From Campylobacter aviculae (lineage in GTDB: Bacteria; Campylobacterota; Campylobacteria; Campylobacterales; Campylobacteraceae), in assembly GCF_005406215.1 (NCBI RefSeq), contig NZ_NXMA01000010.1, positions 1-64,000 of the forward strand: a DNA stretch of 64,000 bases. Direction: 5' to 3'. The first letter of the stretch is position 1. Each line of letters begins with the position of its first letter. The position numbers were made by a program, and so were the translations under genes. Below the pieces are notes generated by a model. It was given only the letters and a program-made list of their open reading frames with translations, was not told the origin of the DNA and searched no databases. Of this stretch, positions 44,333-53,370 are shown piece after piece.

Positions 44333-45709
44333 ATGAATAACGGATTGTTTTTGACTATTTTTTTAAGTGTTTTAGGATTTCTTGGATCCTTTTTTATTCA
44401 TGTGTATATTGGAGTAGCGATTTTTTCTTTGATTATTGCTTTATCTATTTATCTTTATATACATCTTAAGGATGAACAAATAATGATAGATAAATTATAT
44501 AATCTTTGTAAAGAGCTAAAAGAAGGGAATTTTGACAATAGGATTGTTTATGTTAATACAAAGAGTAAAAAATTTGCAGAAATTGCTGATAACTTAAATA
44601 ATACTATTGATAATCTTGAAGCTTATTTAAGAGAAATCAATACTTCTATAAGCTGTTCTCAACATAGAGAATTTTATCGTAAAGCTTTACCTGAAGGGTT
44701 AAGAGGTATATTTGCTCATAATATCGAATTTATAAATAAAGCGTTGAGCAATATTGAAAATACTGCAAAATCTACATTTAAAAATGCCCTATCAAGAACT
44801 TTAATGGATTTAAGCCTTGGAAATCAAAACAAGGATATGTCTCAAATTTCAACTTCTTTAAATCAGGATATCGGTGTAATGAGGGGTGTCCATGAAGCTG
44901 TGAATTCTATAACTCGCACGGCTACAGAGAATGGAAATGAAGTGGATTCTTTACAGAATTCTATGGTTTCTTTAATGGAAGTGGTAAATTCTAGCAAAGA
45001 AACTGTTCAGACTTTTGTAACCAATTCTCAAAGCATTACTTCTGTGGTTGAGGTGATTAGGGATATTGCAGATCAAACCAACTTACTTGCTTTAAATGCG
45101 GCTATTGAAGCAGCACGAGCTGGAGAGCATGGGCGAGGATTTGCTGTTGTGGCTGATGAGGTTAGAAAATTAGCAGAAAGAACTCAAAGATCTACAAGTG
45201 AAATTTCTATAGCAATTCAGACTATGCAACAAGATTTCGTTAATATTCAAAACGATAGTGAACAAGTTTTTGATATAGTCAGTCAATCTGAAGAAAGAAT
45301 TCATAAGTTTTCTGAAGCCTTTAAAGGTTTGGAGGAAAATAGCTCTATGTTAGGGAAGGATTTTGCAGAATTAGCCAATAGATTGATTTTATCTGCCATT
45401 AAAATTGATCACATTCTTTATAAATCTAATATTTATTTAAACCTTAATGGAGCACAAGAATTTAATCTTTCTAGCACAGATCCAATTTCAAATCTTTGTT
45501 TAGATGAAAAAGTAAAAGAGGAGATTGGTAAATTTATTTCAGATTCAGAATTGGATTCAGCTAAAGAAATAATTAGAGACAATGCGCAAAATGCTATAAA
45601 AGAATCAGCTGCGGAACACATAGATCAAAAGATTTATGATTTAATTGTTAATGATATCAGTGCTTTAGAACAAAAAAGTAGTGAGATTTTAGACAAGTTA
45701 AAGATTTAA
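44333..45709 (+). CDS. cetA: Energy-taxis chemoreceptor CetA (Tlp9)
   Basis: Membrane signal transducer for energy taxis, without its own sensor domain; it receives redox signals from CetB/CetC. Two hydrophobic N-terminal segments (about 3-24 and 27-46) are followed by a HAMP-like region and the methyl-accepting signalling domain with the hairpin tip [44 protein letters not shown] (about 248-290). I use the ATG of 44333 (458 residues), the form I recall for Cj1190c; the in-frame ATG at 44309 extends it only at the present G count. It lacks a clear ribosome site, so the poly-G tract matters for expression. Confidence 0.93.
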   Translation: MNNGLFLTIFLSVLGFLGSFFIHVYIGVAIFSLIIALSIYLYIHLKDEQIMIDKLYNLCKELKEGNFDNRIVYVNTKSKKFAEIADNLNNTIDNLEAYLREINTSISCSQHREFYRKALPEGLRGIFAHNIEFINKALSNIENTAKSTFKNALSRTLMDLSLGNQNKDMSQISTSLNQDIGVMRGVHEAVNSITRTATENGNEVDSLQNSMVSLMEVVNSSKETVQTFVTNSQSITSVVEVIRDIADQTNLLALNAAIEAARAGEHGRGFAVVADEVRKLAERTQRSTSEISIAIQTMQQDFVNIQNDSEQVFDIVSQSEERIHKFSEAFKGLEENSSMLGKDFAELANRLILSAIKIDHILYKSNIYLNLNGAQEFNLSSTDPISNLCLDEKVKEEIGKFISDSELDSAKEIIRDNAQNAIKESAAEHIDQKIYDLIVNDISALEQKSSEILDKLKI

Positions 45710-45719
45710 GGAAAATAAA

Positions 45720-46217
45720 ATGCCAAAAGAAATTTTTTTACAAGAAGGTACTTTGATAACTTCAAAAACGGATTTAAAAGGTTTGATAGTTTATGCAAAT
45801 AATGATTTTTTAAAATATGCAGACTTTAGTATGAAAGAAGTTTTAAACCAGCCTCATAATATAGTAAGACATTCAGATATGCCTAGAACTGTATTTAAAT
45901 TTTTATGGGATTATGTGAAAGAAGGCAAAGAAATTTTCGCTTATGTTAAAAATAGAACTAAAAATAATGACTATTATTGGGTTTTTGCAAATGTAACTCC
46001 TTCAATAGATACTAATAATAATGTGATTGGTTATTATTCTGTAAGGCGTATGCCAAATAGGAATGCCATAGCGACTATAGAGAAGCTTTACAACGATTTG
46101 TTAAAAATCGAGCAACAACAAGGTATTAATAAAGGTGTAGAAGCATTGAAAGATTTCTGTAAGAGTACAGGAAAAACTTATAATGAATTAATATTTTCTC
46201 TTCAAAATTCCAAATAA
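45720..46217 (+). CDS. cetB: PAS-domain redox sensor CetB (Aer2)
   Basis: Cytoplasmic FAD-type PAS protein that pairs with CetA for energy taxis. The 165 residues contain LITSKTDLKGLIVYANNDFLKYA, HNIVRHSDMPRTVFKFLWDYVKEG and DYYWVFANVTPSID, the Aer-like PAS core. It is the downstream paralogue of cetC, with cetA between them. AAGGAAAAT precedes the ATG, ten bases after cetA. A 12-bp hairpin follows its stop. Confidence 0.93.
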   Translation: MPKEIFLQEGTLITSKTDLKGLIVYANNDFLKYADFSMKEVLNQPHNIVRHSDMPRTVFKFLWDYVKEGKEIFAYVKNRTKNNDYYWVFANVTPSIDTNNNVIGYYSVRRMPNRNAIATIEKLYNDLLKIEQQQGINKGVEALKDFCKSTGKTYNELIFSLQNSK

Positions 46218-46226
46218 ACTTTTAGC

Positions 46227-46257
46227 GAGACTTGAAACAGAGTTTGTTTTAAGTCTC
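46227..46257 (+). terminator. Hairpin after cetB
   Basis: GAGACTTGAAAC and GTTTTAAGTCTC form a 12-bp stem with one G-T pair and a seven-base loop. There is no strong T tail, so it may attenuate or stabilise rather than terminate fully. Confidence 0.5.
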
Positions 46258-46264
46258 AGTATTA

Positions 46265-46270
46265 TATAAT
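46265..46270 (+). promoter_or_regulatory. mnmG promoter -10 box
   Basis: TATAAT just after the cetB hairpin and 31 bases before the mnmG ATG; upstream -35 is not recognisable. Confidence 0.45.
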
Positions 46271-46301
46271 CTCACTCTTAAAATCATTCTTAGGAAAAAA
46301 T

Positions 46302-48161
46302 ATGTTCGATATTATTGTCATTGGTGGCGGACATGCAGGTATCGAAGCAAGTGCTGTTGCTGCCAAAATGGGCAAAACAACTTTGCTTTTAACCACGCTT
46401 ATAGAACAAATTGGTGCGGCAAGTTGTAACCCTGCTATCGGAGGACTTGCTAAGGGGCATTTAGTTAAGGAAATTGACGCTATGGGTGGTTTGATGGGAG
46501 AAATCACTGATATTGCAGGAATACAATTTCGCGTCTTAAATGAAAGTAAAGGTGTAGCAGTTCGCGGAAGTAGAGCTCAAATTGATATGGATAAATATCG
46601 TATCATTGCACGCAATAAGCTTTTAAAGCTTGAAAATTTGGAAATCTCACAAGAGCAAGTTTGTGAGCTGATATTTGATAAAAACGCTGTTATTGGAGTA
46701 AGAACTAGCTTAAATAATGAATACAAAGCTAAAAAAATCATTCTAACTACAGGCACTTTTTTAAATGGACTTATCCATGTGGGAGAAAATAAGCTTGAGG
46801 CAGGACGTGTTGGAGAACTTGCTTCTATCAGCCTAGGGAAGAATTTATCACACACTGATTTAAGAATGGGGCGTTTAAAAACAGGGACTTGTCCTAGAGT
46901 GGATGCAAAAAGTATCGATTTTGATGTTCTTGAAATTCAATACGGAGATCAAAATCCTAAGGCTTTTAGCTTTAGAACAAAAGATTTCAATCCAACGCAA
47001 TTACCATGTTATATAGCAAGAACAAATTTGAAAACACATGAGATCATCAAAAATAATTTTTATCGAGCCCCTCTTTTTACCGGTCAAATTGAAGGAGTAG
47101 GCCCAAGATATTGTCCTTCTATAGAAGATAAAATCAATCGTTTTGCAGATAAAGAAAGTCACCATCTTTTTATAGAACCTCAAACGATTGATGCTACAGA
47201 ATATTATATCAATGGTTTTTCAACCTCTTTGCCTTATGAAGTGCAAAAAGAAATGCTTAATTCTATAAAGGGATTTGAAAAAGCTAAAATTACACGTTTT
47301 GGTTATGCTATTGAGTATGATTATATCGATCCTACCGAGCTTTATCATACCTTAGAAACTAAAAAAATTAAGAATCTTTATTGTGCCGGACAAATTAATG
47401 GTACAACTGGTTATGAAGAAGCTGCAGTACAAGGATTTATGGCAGGAATTAATGCGGTTTTAGCACTCAATGGTAAAGATCCTTTTATTTTACATAGAGA
47501 TGAAGCTTATATAGGCGTTTTGATTGATGATTTGGTTACAAAAGGAACTAAAGAGCCTTATAGAATGTTTACTTCAAGGGCCGAGTTTAGATTGCTTTTA
47601 AGAGAGGAAAATGCCATTATTAGACTTGGACAATATGGAAAAAATTTCGGACTTTTAAATGATGAAGATTATGATTTTATAAAAAATATAAAAGAAAATT
47701 TAGATAAGGGTTTAAATTTTCTTTTAAAAAAAGAATTAACCCCTAATAATCAAAATAATGAATTTTTGGCTCATTTGGGTGAAGAAAAAATCACTTCTAT
47801 AGTAAGTTTGCAAAAAATAGTGGCACGTTCCAGCTTTAACATAGAAAAATTACAAAAATTAGATGTGATTTTTGAAAAAATGGACGATTATTCCTTAAGA
47901 GAAATTTTAAATGAAGCTAAGTATTATCATTATATTGTTATGCAAAAGGCACAGGTTGAAAAAATGAAAAGTTTAATCGATATGAAAATTCCAGAAGATT
48001 TTGATTTTAAAAGCGTGAGTGGTTTAAGCAATGAAGTGATTGAAAAACTTAATTTACATAAGCCTTTAACCCTTTTTGCTGCGAGTCAAATCAGTGGTAT
48101 TACTCCGGCTGCTTTGGATATTTTACAAATTTGCATTAAGATACAGAAGAAAAAAGTTTAA
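46302..48161 (+). CDS. mnmG: tRNA uridine-5-carboxymethylaminomethyl modification enzyme MnmG (GidA)
   Basis: With MnmE, MnmG modifies the wobble uridine of several tRNAs using FAD. The FAD loop is [20 protein letters not shown] (about 5-24). [35 protein letters not shown] (the cysteine-bearing GidA signature) and [17 protein letters not shown] are present, with the helical C-terminal MnmE-binding domain at the end. The 619 residues are full length. GGAAAAAAT precedes the ATG. The next gene starts directly at its stop. Confidence 0.97.
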   Translation: MFDIIVIGGGHAGIEASAVAAKMGKTTLLLTTLIEQIGAASCNPAIGGLAKGHLVKEIDAMGGLMGEITDIAGIQFRVLNESKGVAVRGSRAQIDMDKYRIIARNKLLKLENLEISQEQVCELIFDKNAVIGVRTSLNNEYKAKKIILTTGTFLNGLIHVGENKLEAGRVGELASISLGKNLSHTDLRMGRLKTGTCPRVDAKSIDFDVLEIQYGDQNPKAFSFRTKDFNPTQLPCYIARTNLKTHEIIKNNFYRAPLFTGQIEGVGPRYCPSIEDKINRFADKESHHLFIEPQTIDATEYYINGFSTSLPYEVQKEMLNSIKGFEKAKITRFGYAIEYDYIDPTELYHTLETKKIKNLYCAGQINGTTGYEEAAVQGFMAGINAVLALNGKDPFILHRDEAYIGVLIDDLVTKGTKEPYRMFTSRAEFRLLLREENAIIRLGQYGKNFGLLNDEDYDFIKNIKENLDKGLNFLLKKELTPNNQNNEFLAHLGEEKITSIVSLQKIVARSSFNIEKLQKLDVIFEKMDDYSLREILNEAKYYHYIVMQKAQVEKMKSLIDMKIPEDFDFKSVSGLSNEVIEKLNLHKPLTLFAASQISGITPAALDILQICIKIQKKKV

Positions 48162-49430
48162 ATGCTTTTTGCTAGCGTAATTTTTTTAGTTACTTTAATT
48201 TTTATTTTTTGGCGTCCTTGGAATTTACCTTTATGGATTATTTCTAGTTTTGGAGCCTTTTTTGTTTTTATTTTTAAACTTGTAAATTTAAAAGATATTA
48301 TTTTTATTTCCGAACTTGTTTGGGATAGTTCTTTAACCTTGATCGGATTGATCATACTTTCTTTTAGTTTAGAAGCTTTGGGTTTTTTTAATTTTATTGC
48401 TAGAGAAATTGTAAGCCTTTCAAAAAATAAGAGTAATTACAAAATCAATACCAACAAATTGATGTTTTTATTGCTTATTTTTGTATTTTTACTTACCGCT
48501 TTTTTAGGCAATGATGGTGCCATTTTGGTGATTACTCCGATCGTCATTGCTCTTTTTTCTACGCTTAAAGATATTAAGAAAAGTATGATTTTAAATTTAT
48601 TTTTATTGAGTGTTTCTTTTTTATGCGATGCAAGTTCAAATACATTTATTATTTCCAATTTAACCAATATCATCACAGCTAAATATTTCAATCTAGGTTT
48701 TTTAGAATTTGCAAAAATAATGTTTTTGCCTAATTTACTTGTCTTATTTTCAACTCTTTTTATGGTTTATTTTGGTTTTTTAAAGGCTTTGCCTAGAGAA
48801 ATTGAAATTCGTACTCATTTGGGAAAGGTTATTTCTAAAAAGCTTTTTATTTTTTGTATTTTTTATTTGACGCTTTTTGTTGCGAGTTTTTTTATGGCTG
48901 AATTTTTTAATTTAAATACTAGTTTATTTGCTTTATGCGGATCTTTATTTTTTTGGTTTTTGGTTTATTGTATTAAAAAAAGAAAAGCCTTAAATGTAAT
49001 AAGACAAGCGCCGTGGAGTATTTTTATTTTTAGTTTTGGGCTTTATATGATAGTATTTGCTTTACACAAGTCAGGGGTAAGCAATGTGTTATATATTCTA
49101 TATGATATTTTATCTCAAAATAAATTAAGTGCTATTTTTGGAACAGGTTTTATTTCAGCTTTTTTATCTTCGATTTTTAATAATTTACCCATGACTTTAA
49201 TTGGAAATCTAGCCTTGAAAGATTTTCCAACAGAAATGATATATGCACATCTTTTAGGTGTTAATATAGGATCAAAACTCACCCCTATAGGTTCATTAGC
49301 TACTTTATTTTGGTTGGGACTTCTGGCAAAAAAAGGTATTCAAATTTCTTTTTGGCAATATTGCAAATTTAGTTTTTTTGTAACAATACCCATTCTTATG
49401 TGTTCTTTTTTAGGGATAATCTTTCAATAA
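48162..49430 (+). CDS. ArsB/NhaD-type inner membrane permease
   Basis: A 422-residue protein with about eleven to twelve hydrophobic segments of the ion-transporter superfamily. The blocks FLLTAFLGNDGAILVITPIVIAL (about 105-127) and ISAFLSSIFNNLPMTLIG ... GVNIGSKLTPIGSLATLFW match the paired re-entrant regions of ArsB/ArsP-like and NhaD-like carriers. It corresponds to Cj1187c, annotated arsB, but no arsR or arsC is nearby, so the ion is uncertain (arsenite, Na+/H+ or an organic anion). It starts at the base after the mnmG stop, indicating coupling. Confidence 0.8.
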   Translation: MLFASVIFLVTLIFIFWRPWNLPLWIISSFGAFFVFIFKLVNLKDIIFISELVWDSSLTLIGLIILSFSLEALGFFNFIAREIVSLSKNKSNYKINTNKLMFLLLIFVFLLTAFLGNDGAILVITPIVIALFSTLKDIKKSMILNLFLLSVSFLCDASSNTFIISNLTNIITAKYFNLGFLEFAKIMFLPNLLVLFSTLFMVYFGFLKALPREIEIRTHLGKVISKKLFIFCIFYLTLFVASFFMAEFFNLNTSLFALCGSLFFWFLVYCIKKRKALNVIRQAPWSIFIFSFGLYMIVFALHKSGVSNVLYILYDILSQNKLSAIFGTGFISAFLSSIFNNLPMTLIGNLALKDFPTEMIYAHLLGVNIGSKLTPIGSLATLFWLGLLAKKGIQISFWQYCKFSFFVTIPILMCSFLGIIFQ

Positions 49431-49518
49431 GTAAATAAAAGATTAATAAGCAAAGAAAAAATTTATTTTATTTTGGATAAACTAATGACTTGTTTAAATA
49501 AAAACGAAAGGATTAGTT

Positions 49519-50019
49519 ATGGCTACATCTGAAAGCAGACGAAGCTTTATGGGTTTTGCATTTGGGACAGTAGCTGCTGTAGGCGGTGCTTTTTCACTTG
49601 TTGCAATGAAAAAGACTTGGGATCCTCTTCCAAGCGTTAAAGCTGCAGGATTTACTACAGTAGATTTATCAGGAATGCAAGCTGGAGAGCTTAGAACAAT
49701 AGAATGGAGAAAAAAGCCTATTTTTATCTTAAAAAAAGATGCAAATATGGCAAAAGATACCAAGCGTGATATTGTGGTTGATAATGCCGCATATACTGTT
49801 GTTATAGGACTCTGTACTCATTTAGGCTGTATTCCAGCGTATCACCCAAGCGAGCAGATTTTTAAATGTGCTTGTCATGGCGGTGAGTTTGATACAAGCG
49901 GAAAAAATATTTTTGGACCTCCTCCAAGACCTCTTGATATCCCTCCTTTTAAAATAGAAGGGACTAAGCTTGTTTTAGGCGAAGAGGGACCAGAATACAA
50001 AAAAATGATGGAGGCTTAG
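49519..50019 (+). CDS. petA: Rieske iron-sulfur subunit of cytochrome bc1
   Basis: Carries electrons from menaquinol to cytochrome c in complex III. The N terminus has a Tat-type signal (SESRRSFMGFAFG) that remains as the membrane anchor. The [2Fe-2S] ligands are Cys99/His101 in CTHLGC and Cys117/His120 in CACHG, with Cys104 and Cys119 placed for the usual disulfide. The 166 residues fit. AAAGGAT precedes the ATG. It heads petABC; petB starts two bases on. Confidence 0.96.
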   Translation: MATSESRRSFMGFAFGTVAAVGGAFSLVAMKKTWDPLPSVKAAGFTTVDLSGMQAGELRTIEWRKKPIFILKKDANMAKDTKRDIVVDNAAYTVVIGLCTHLGCIPAYHPSEQIFKCACHGGEFDTSGKNIFGPPPRPLDIPPFKIEGTKLVLGEEGPEYKKMMEA

Positions 50020-50020
50020 T

Positions 50021-51268
50021 ATGGCACATATTAGAAAAGCAAATGGGCTTGTGGATTGGCTTGATCAAAGATTAGCCATTCATAAATTGCTTGATGTTTT
50101 AATGGTAAAATATTGGATTCCAAAGCAGATTAATTTTCTTTGGGCTATGGGGGTTATTTTAACCACTCTTTTTGCGGTACTTTTTATTACAGGTCTTTTG
50201 CTTGTAATGTATTATAAACCTGATACTGCACTTGCTTTTGATAGTGTAAATAAGACAATCATGCAAGAGGTGGATTATGGTTGGCTTTGGCGTCATATGC
50301 ACGGTGTGGCTGCTTCTGTGATTTTCTTGATTATCTATATTCATATGCTTACTGGAATTTATTACGGTTCTTATAAACGCGGTAGGGAGATGATTTGGGT
50401 AAGTGGTATGCTTCTTTTCGTGGTATTTTCAGCTGAAGCTTTTAGTGGATATATGCTTCCTTGGGGGCAAATGAGTTACTGGGCTGCACAAGTTATTACT
50501 AATCTTTTTGGAGGGATTCCTTTTATAGGTCCTGAACTTGTGATTTGGATTCGTGGGGATTATGCTGTATCAGATCCAACCTTGACGAGATTTTTTATGC
50601 TCCATGTTTGTTTGCTTCCTATAGTGATCATTTCAATCATTGCATTCCATTTTTATTCTTTAAGAATTCCACATGTAAATAATGAAATTGCCGAAGAATT
50701 AGATTTTGATTTAGAAGCAGAAAAATATATGGCAGGAGATACTAAAAATTCAAAAGTAATTCCTTTTTGGCCAGGCTTTTTGTCTAAGGATTTCATGTAT
50801 ATTTGCTTATTTATGATTTTCTTTTTCTATTTGGTTTGTTTTAAATTTGATTTCGCAATGGATCCTATTAATTTCGATCCGGCAAATGCACTTAAAACTC
50901 CGGCACATATTTACCCTGAGTGGTATTTTTTATGGAGCTATGAAGTTTTAAGAGGATTTTTCTTTGATATTGCAGGTATTAAAGCTTTCGATATCGGTTT
51001 AGCGGCTTTTGGTATTGCTCAAGTGATTTTCTTTTTACTTCCTTGGCTTGATAGAAGTGAAGTGGTAAAACCAGCTCATGAGAGACCTTTATTTTTCATT
51101 TGGTTTTGGATATTGTTAGTTGATATGATTGTCTTAACCATTTATGGAAAATTACCTCCAACGGGTGTAAATGCTTGGGTAGGTTTTTATGCTTCTATAG
51201 TATTTTTATTACTACTTTTAGTTGTTTTACCTATTATTACTATTATGGAAAGAAAAGGAGCTAAATAA
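50021..51268 (+). CDS. petB: Cytochrome b subunit of bc1
   Basis: Eight-helix membrane subunit holding haems bL and bH and the quinone sites. Paired histidines appear in WRHMHGVAASVIFLIIYIHM (about 92-109) and in FFMLHVCLLPIVIISIIAFHF; the Qo-site PEWY motif occurs in HIYPEWYFLWSYEVLRG. At 415 residues it is the unsplit form. The stop shares a base with petC. Confidence 0.97.
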   Translation: MAHIRKANGLVDWLDQRLAIHKLLDVLMVKYWIPKQINFLWAMGVILTTLFAVLFITGLLLVMYYKPDTALAFDSVNKTIMQEVDYGWLWRHMHGVAASVIFLIIYIHMLTGIYYGSYKRGREMIWVSGMLLFVVFSAEAFSGYMLPWGQMSYWAAQVITNLFGGIPFIGPELVIWIRGDYAVSDPTLTRFFMLHVCLLPIVIISIIAFHFYSLRIPHVNNEIAEELDFDLEAEKYMAGDTKNSKVIPFWPGFLSKDFMYICLFMIFFFYLVCFKFDFAMDPINFDPANALKTPAHIYPEWYFLWSYEVLRGFFFDIAGIKAFDIGLAAFGIAQVIFFLLPWLDRSEVVKPAHERPLFFIWFWILLVDMIVLTIYGKLPPTGVNAWVGFYASIVFLLLLLVVLPIITIMERKGAK

Positions 51269-52380
51269 TGAGAGAGCTAAAAATATTTTTAGTTGTAGTA
51301 GTATTTACTGCCCTTGTATATTGGGGAGTTGAACCCTATGCGCATTCTATAATGAAACCGCATGTTGCTCCTGCGAATTTTGATTTTTCTGCCGAAGACA
51401 CAGCTTATGCTAAAAGTATAGTAGAACAAAAAGAACTTGCTTTAGCTGAAGCTAAAAAAGCTAATGATTCAAAAAGAATAGAAAGCGCTCAAAAAGATCT
51501 TGATAAGGCAAAAGAAGATTTAAATCAAGTTGCAACTCTTTGGGATAGTGTTGCAAAAATAGACTTAGCCAAAGGTGATGTTGCTAAAGGTAAAGAATTT
51601 TTTAATACCAATTGTGTTTCTTGCCATGGTATTAAACAAGATAATATACCAGCACCGGTTGCCGATTCTTCCACTTTCGGGGTTATTCCTCCTGATTTAA
51701 GTTCAGCTGGAGCTATTTTTGATGAAAAATTTTTAGCCGCTTTGATTATGAATCCTTCGGTAGCGTTAAAGGTTTATCATAAATTCGGAGATGCTTTTAT
51801 AATGCCTCCTTACCAAGATACTCCAGAAGTTATGAATGCAAACATAGCTAATGTAATCGCTTATCTTAAAGATGTAAGTTCTAAATTTGAGGCTAATGAA
51901 GATGCTATGATTAAAAAAGAAGTAGAGGCTAAATATAAAAAATTAGAAAATAGCCCTGAAAAAACAGCTTTAATCGAAAAAGATATTGCATTTGCTAAAG
52001 ACAAAGCTACTTTTATAGAAGCTTGTGGTCGTTGCCATGATGTTAAATATGATAAATTTTTCACAGCTTCAAATCATAATGATTTGAAAGGTTATTTAGG
52101 ATCTATACCACCTGATCTTTCAATGATGATTAGATCTCGTGGAGAACAATATCTTCACGATTTTATTAATAACACTCAAAAACTCCTTCCAGGAACTGCT
52201 ATGCCAAGAGTTGGTTTAACAGAATCTGCTCAAGCTAAAGTTGTTTCTTATATCGAAAAAGTTGGCGATAGTAAAAAAGAAGAAAGAGAAGGCACAGGAA
52301 TTTATATTATGATTTTCTTTGTCATTTTAAGTATTTTTGCTATAGGTTGGAAACGTTCAGTTTGGTCTAAACTTCATTAA
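51268..52380 (+). CDS. petC: Di-haem cytochrome c subunit of bc1
   Basis: Periplasmic electron acceptor of complex III in Epsilonproteobacteria. A membrane helix at about 6-24 is followed by an Ala/Lys/Glu-rich helical linker (about 42-98). Two class I cytochrome c domains follow, with CVSCH (Cys116, 119) and CGRCH (about Cys253). A second hydrophobic segment close to the C terminus (about 346-361) anchors that end. The 370 residues match the epsilon-type PetC. A perfect hairpin follows its stop. In NCTC 11168 I recall cfa next; it is absent here. Confidence 0.95.
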   Translation: MRELKIFLVVVVFTALVYWGVEPYAHSIMKPHVAPANFDFSAEDTAYAKSIVEQKELALAEAKKANDSKRIESAQKDLDKAKEDLNQVATLWDSVAKIDLAKGDVAKGKEFFNTNCVSCHGIKQDNIPAPVADSSTFGVIPPDLSSAGAIFDEKFLAALIMNPSVALKVYHKFGDAFIMPPYQDTPEVMNANIANVIAYLKDVSSKFEANEDAMIKKEVEAKYKKLENSPEKTALIEKDIAFAKDKATFIEACGRCHDVKYDKFFTASNHNDLKGYLGSIPPDLSMMIRSRGEQYLHDFINNTQKLLPGTAMPRVGLTESAQAKVVSYIEKVGDSKKEEREGTGIYIMIFFVILSIFAIGWKRSVWSKLH

Positions 52381-52406
52381 AATTTTGCCACTAAAGTGGC
52401 AAAATT
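52381..52406 (+). terminator. Terminator of petABC
   Basis: AATTTTGCCACT and AGTGGCAAAATT form a perfect inverted repeat directly after the petC stop, followed by TTCTTATATTTT. Compact loop and T-rich tail fit an intrinsic terminator. Confidence 0.85.
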
Positions 52407-52485
52407 TTCTTATATTTTAATCTTTAAATCCATTTTTAAACACTCAAAATTATAATTTATAAGTGAAAACTAAATTTTATTTTGT

Positions 52486-52491
52486 TATAAT
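52486..52491 (+). promoter_or_regulatory. rpsB-tsf promoter -10 box
   Basis: TATAAT in TTTTGTTATAATAC; the predicted start near 52498 leaves about 85 bases of leader before rpsB. The rest of the 201-base gap holds the petC terminator and A/T-rich sequence. Confidence 0.65.
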
Positions 52492-52508
52492 ACTAGCCTA
52501 ATTTCACA

Positions 52509-52549
52509 CGCACCAACTTCCTTTTTAGCTTGTTGAGTTAAGGGGTGCG
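52509..52549 (+). promoter_or_regulatory. Structured rpsB leader (candidate S2 autoregulation element)
   Basis: CGCACC (52509-52514) pairs with GGTGCG (52544-52549), enclosing 29 bases that also hold CCTT/AAGG and AACT/AGTT complementarity. The GC-rich arms stand out in the AT-rich gap. They lie between the promoter and the rpsB ribosome site (AAGGAG). In other bacteria S2 represses its own rpsB-tsf mRNA through the leader; the same is suggested here, not shown. Confidence 0.5.
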
Positions 52550-52581
52550 GAGGAATAAAGCTAAATTTATAAGGAGAAATC

Positions 52582-53370
52582 ATGGTTAGCATGAGAGATT
52601 TATTAGAATGCGGTGTTCATTTTGGACATCAAACAAGAAGATGGAATCCAAAAATGAAGAAATTTATTTTTGGTGAAAGAAAAGGTATCTATGTTATAGA
52701 TCTACAAAAAACTTTGAGATATTTTAGATACACTTACAATATCGTTCGTGATGCTGCAGCTGAAGGAAAAACTATACTTTTTGTGGGAACAAAAAAACAA
52801 GCTGGTGGAGCGATAAAAGAATACGCTGAAAAATGTGGTATGCCTTATGTAAATCACAGATGGTTAGGTGGTATGATGACTAATTTTGGTACCATTCGTC
52901 AATCAATCAGAAAATTAGAAGTTATAGAAAAAATGGAAGAAGATGGAAGTATCAAGCTTTTAACTAAAAAGGAAGCTTTGATGCTTACAAGAAAAAAAGA
53001 AAAATTACTTGCTTATCTTGGAGGAATTCGCCATTTAAAAACTCAGCCGGATATGATTTTTGTTATTGATACAGTTAAAGAAAAAATTGCAGTGCAAGAG
53101 GCAAATAGATTAAGAATTCCTGTTGTAGCTCCGCTAGATACAAATTGCGATCCTGATTTGGTAACTTATCCTATACCAGGCAATGATGATGCAATTCGTT
53201 CTGTGCAACTTTTTTGTCAAGAAATGGCTGAAGCAATCAATGAAGGTAAAGCTTTAAGAGAGCAAGATGGTGAAATTCCAGCTACAGATCGAGAAATTAC
53301 AGAAGAAGAGAAAAAAGAAGTTTTAGATGAAGTTATGAGTGAAGAAGATTTTAAAGAGGAGCAAGAATAA
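52582..53370 (+). CDS. rpsB: 30S ribosomal protein S2
   Basis: Structural protein of the small ribosomal subunit. [43 protein letters not shown] begins it, and [15 protein letters not shown] plus [28 protein letters not shown] are conserved. The 262 residues include an acidic C-terminal tail ([19 protein letters not shown]). AAGGAGAAATC precedes the ATG. Its last base is the first of tsf, the standard rpsB-tsf pairing. Confidence 0.98.
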   Translation: MVSMRDLLECGVHFGHQTRRWNPKMKKFIFGERKGIYVIDLQKTLRYFRYTYNIVRDAAAEGKTILFVGTKKQAGGAIKEYAEKCGMPYVNHRWLGGMMTNFGTIRQSIRKLEVIEKMEEDGSIKLLTKKEALMLTRKKEKLLAYLGGIRHLKTQPDMIFVIDTVKEKIAVQEANRLRIPVVAPLDTNCDPDLVTYPIPGNDDAIRSVQLFCQEMAEAINEGKALREQDGEIPATDREITEEEKKEVLDEVMSEEDFKEEQE

